36,443 nucleotides of DNA from Streptomyces tailanensis (GTDB lineage Bacteria; Actinomycetota; Actinomycetes; Streptomycetales; Streptomycetaceae): the NCBI RefSeq assembly GCF_008386495.1, contig NZ_VTHJ01000028.1:75556-111998 (forward strand), read 5' to 3'. Below are positions 35,919 to 36,443 of the stretch, one piece after another. Position 1 is the stretch's first letter, and the number at the start of each line of letters is the position of its first letter. The position numbers and the translations under genes are program-made. The notes below the pieces were generated by a model. The model saw only the letters and a program-made list of their open reading frames with translations. It was not told the origin of the DNA and made no database searches.

Positions 35919-36353
35919 GTGGCTGCCCGTAACACGGCCCGCAAGCGCGCCTTCCAGATCCTCTTCGAGGGCGACCAGCGCGGGGTCGACGTCCTGACCG
36001 TGCTCGCGGACTGGATCCGGCATGCCCGGAGCGACACGCGGCAGCCGCCGGTCAGCGAGTACACGATGCAGCTGGTCGAGGGTTACTCGGAACACACCAA
36101 GCGGATCGATGAGCTGATCGCGCAGTACTCGGTGGGCTGGACCCTGGACCGGATGCCGGTCGTGGACCGCAACATCCTGCGGCTCGGCGCGTACGAGCTG
36201 ATCTGGGTCGATGAGACGCCCGACGCGGTTGTGCTGGACGAGATGGTGCAGCTCGCGAAGGAGTTCTCGACGGATGACTCGCCGTCGTTCGTGAATGGGC
36301 TTCTGGGGCGGCTCAAGGACCTGAAGCCTTCGCTGCGCCGGGAAGCGCAGTAG
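35919..36353 (+). CDS. nusB: Transcription antitermination factor NusB
   Basis: NusB with NusE (S10) binds boxA RNA and supports rRNA antitermination. The GTG at 35919 begins two bases after the efp stop and gives the standard opening AARNTARKRAFQILFEGDQRG. The 144 residues are all-helical; the conserved WTLDRMPVVDRNILRLGAYEL (74-94) and VVLDEMVQLAKEFSTDDSPSFVNGLLGRL (104-132) segments are present. efp and nusB are probably co-transcribed. Two hairpins follow. Confidence 0.97.
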   Translation: MAARNTARKRAFQILFEGDQRGVDVLTVLADWIRHARSDTRQPPVSEYTMQLVEGYSEHTKRIDELIAQYSVGWTLDRMPVVDRNILRLGAYELIWVDETPDAVVLDEMVQLAKEFSTDDSPSFVNGLLGRLKDLKPSLRREAQ

Positions 36354-36362
36354 GAAGCGCAG

Positions 36363-36392
36363 AAGGGGCCCCGACAGAGCCCAGGGCCCCTT
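36363..36392 (+). terminator. Hairpin terminator after nusB
   Basis: AAGGGGCCC (36363-36371) pairs exactly with GGGCCCCTT (36384-36392) around a 12-nt loop, 9 bases after the nusB stop. Confidence 0.8.
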
Positions 36393-36407
36393 ACAAGCGA
36401 AAAACGT

Positions 36408-36443
36408 CGGTGGGCCCGCAGCTCCAACGCTGCGGGCCCACCG
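36408..36443. terminator. Second, stronger hairpin at the window edge
   Basis: CGGTGGGCCCGCAGC (36408-36422) pairs perfectly with GCTGCGGGCCCACCG (36429-36443), 15 bp around TCCAAC. The A-run at 36400-36404 before it would become a T-run on the minus strand, so it may end a gene arriving from the right. The stem may continue past the window. Confidence 0.75.

Overview
The window is chromosomal DNA from a high-GC actinobacterium, almost certainly a Streptomyces. The evidence is the roughly 70% GC content, third codon positions that are almost always G or C, many GTG and a few TTG starts, and a gene order (ruvCAB, yajC-secD-secF, apt-relA, hisS, rpsD, alaS-ruvX-mltG-aroE, aroC-aroK-aroB, efp-nusB) that matches the conserved core block I know from Streptomyces. 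No phage, transposase, CRISPR array, rRNA or tRNA gene is visible.

Layout. 25-2295: Holliday-junction genes ruvC, ruvA, ruvB. 2296-4508: an accessory insertion with a minus-strand secreted protein, about 590 bases without a convincing gene, and an orphan FHA-like/winged-helix protein. 4509-8524: the Sec accessory genes yajC, secD, secF, then apt. 8830-11403: relA (bifunctional Rel). 11571-12315: a second accessory insertion, a secreted six-cysteine basic protein followed by a 66-residue two-helix membrane protein, closed by a perfect bidirectional terminator. 12403-14614 (minus): a DUF349 protein and a membrane-anchored cyclophilin. 14783-17541: an MBL-fold hydrolase, hisS and a VKOR-family protein. 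17610-18956: rarA. 18974-19995: rpsD behind a leader of about 395 nt that folds into several, partly exclusive, hairpins and carries a possible 29-codon upstream ORF. 20193-26945: a packed run of DUF948, DUF6167, alaS, ruvX, mltG, aroE. 27224-29917: a two-subunit molybdenum hydroxylase whose large subunit is broken by one in-frame TGA. 30107-32894: overlapping aroC-aroK-aroB. 33073-33999: a P-loop kinase-like protein with a proline-rich N-terminus. 34184-36353: an M24 (Xaa-Pro peptidase-like) protein with altered metal ligands, efp and nusB, followed by two hairpins at the window end.

How the genes work together. Most are housekeeping: recombination repair (RuvABC, RarA), protein export (YajC/SecDF), purine salvage and the stringent response (Apt, Rel), translation (HisS, AlaS, S4, EF-P), rRNA transcription and processing (NusB, RuvX), peptidoglycan (MltG) and the shikimate pathway (AroE, AroC, AroK, AroB). 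Overlapping start and stop codons (ruvC/ruvA, secF/apt, alaS/ruvX, aroC/aroK/aroB) point to translational coupling.

Most worth a second look: the structured rpsD leader with its candidate uORF; the single TGA in an otherwise full-length molybdenum hydroxylase gene; the M24 protein next to efp in which three metal ligands are replaced; and the small secreted/membrane protein pair after relA. All functional statements rest on reading the sequence and family knowledge; no database search was run.
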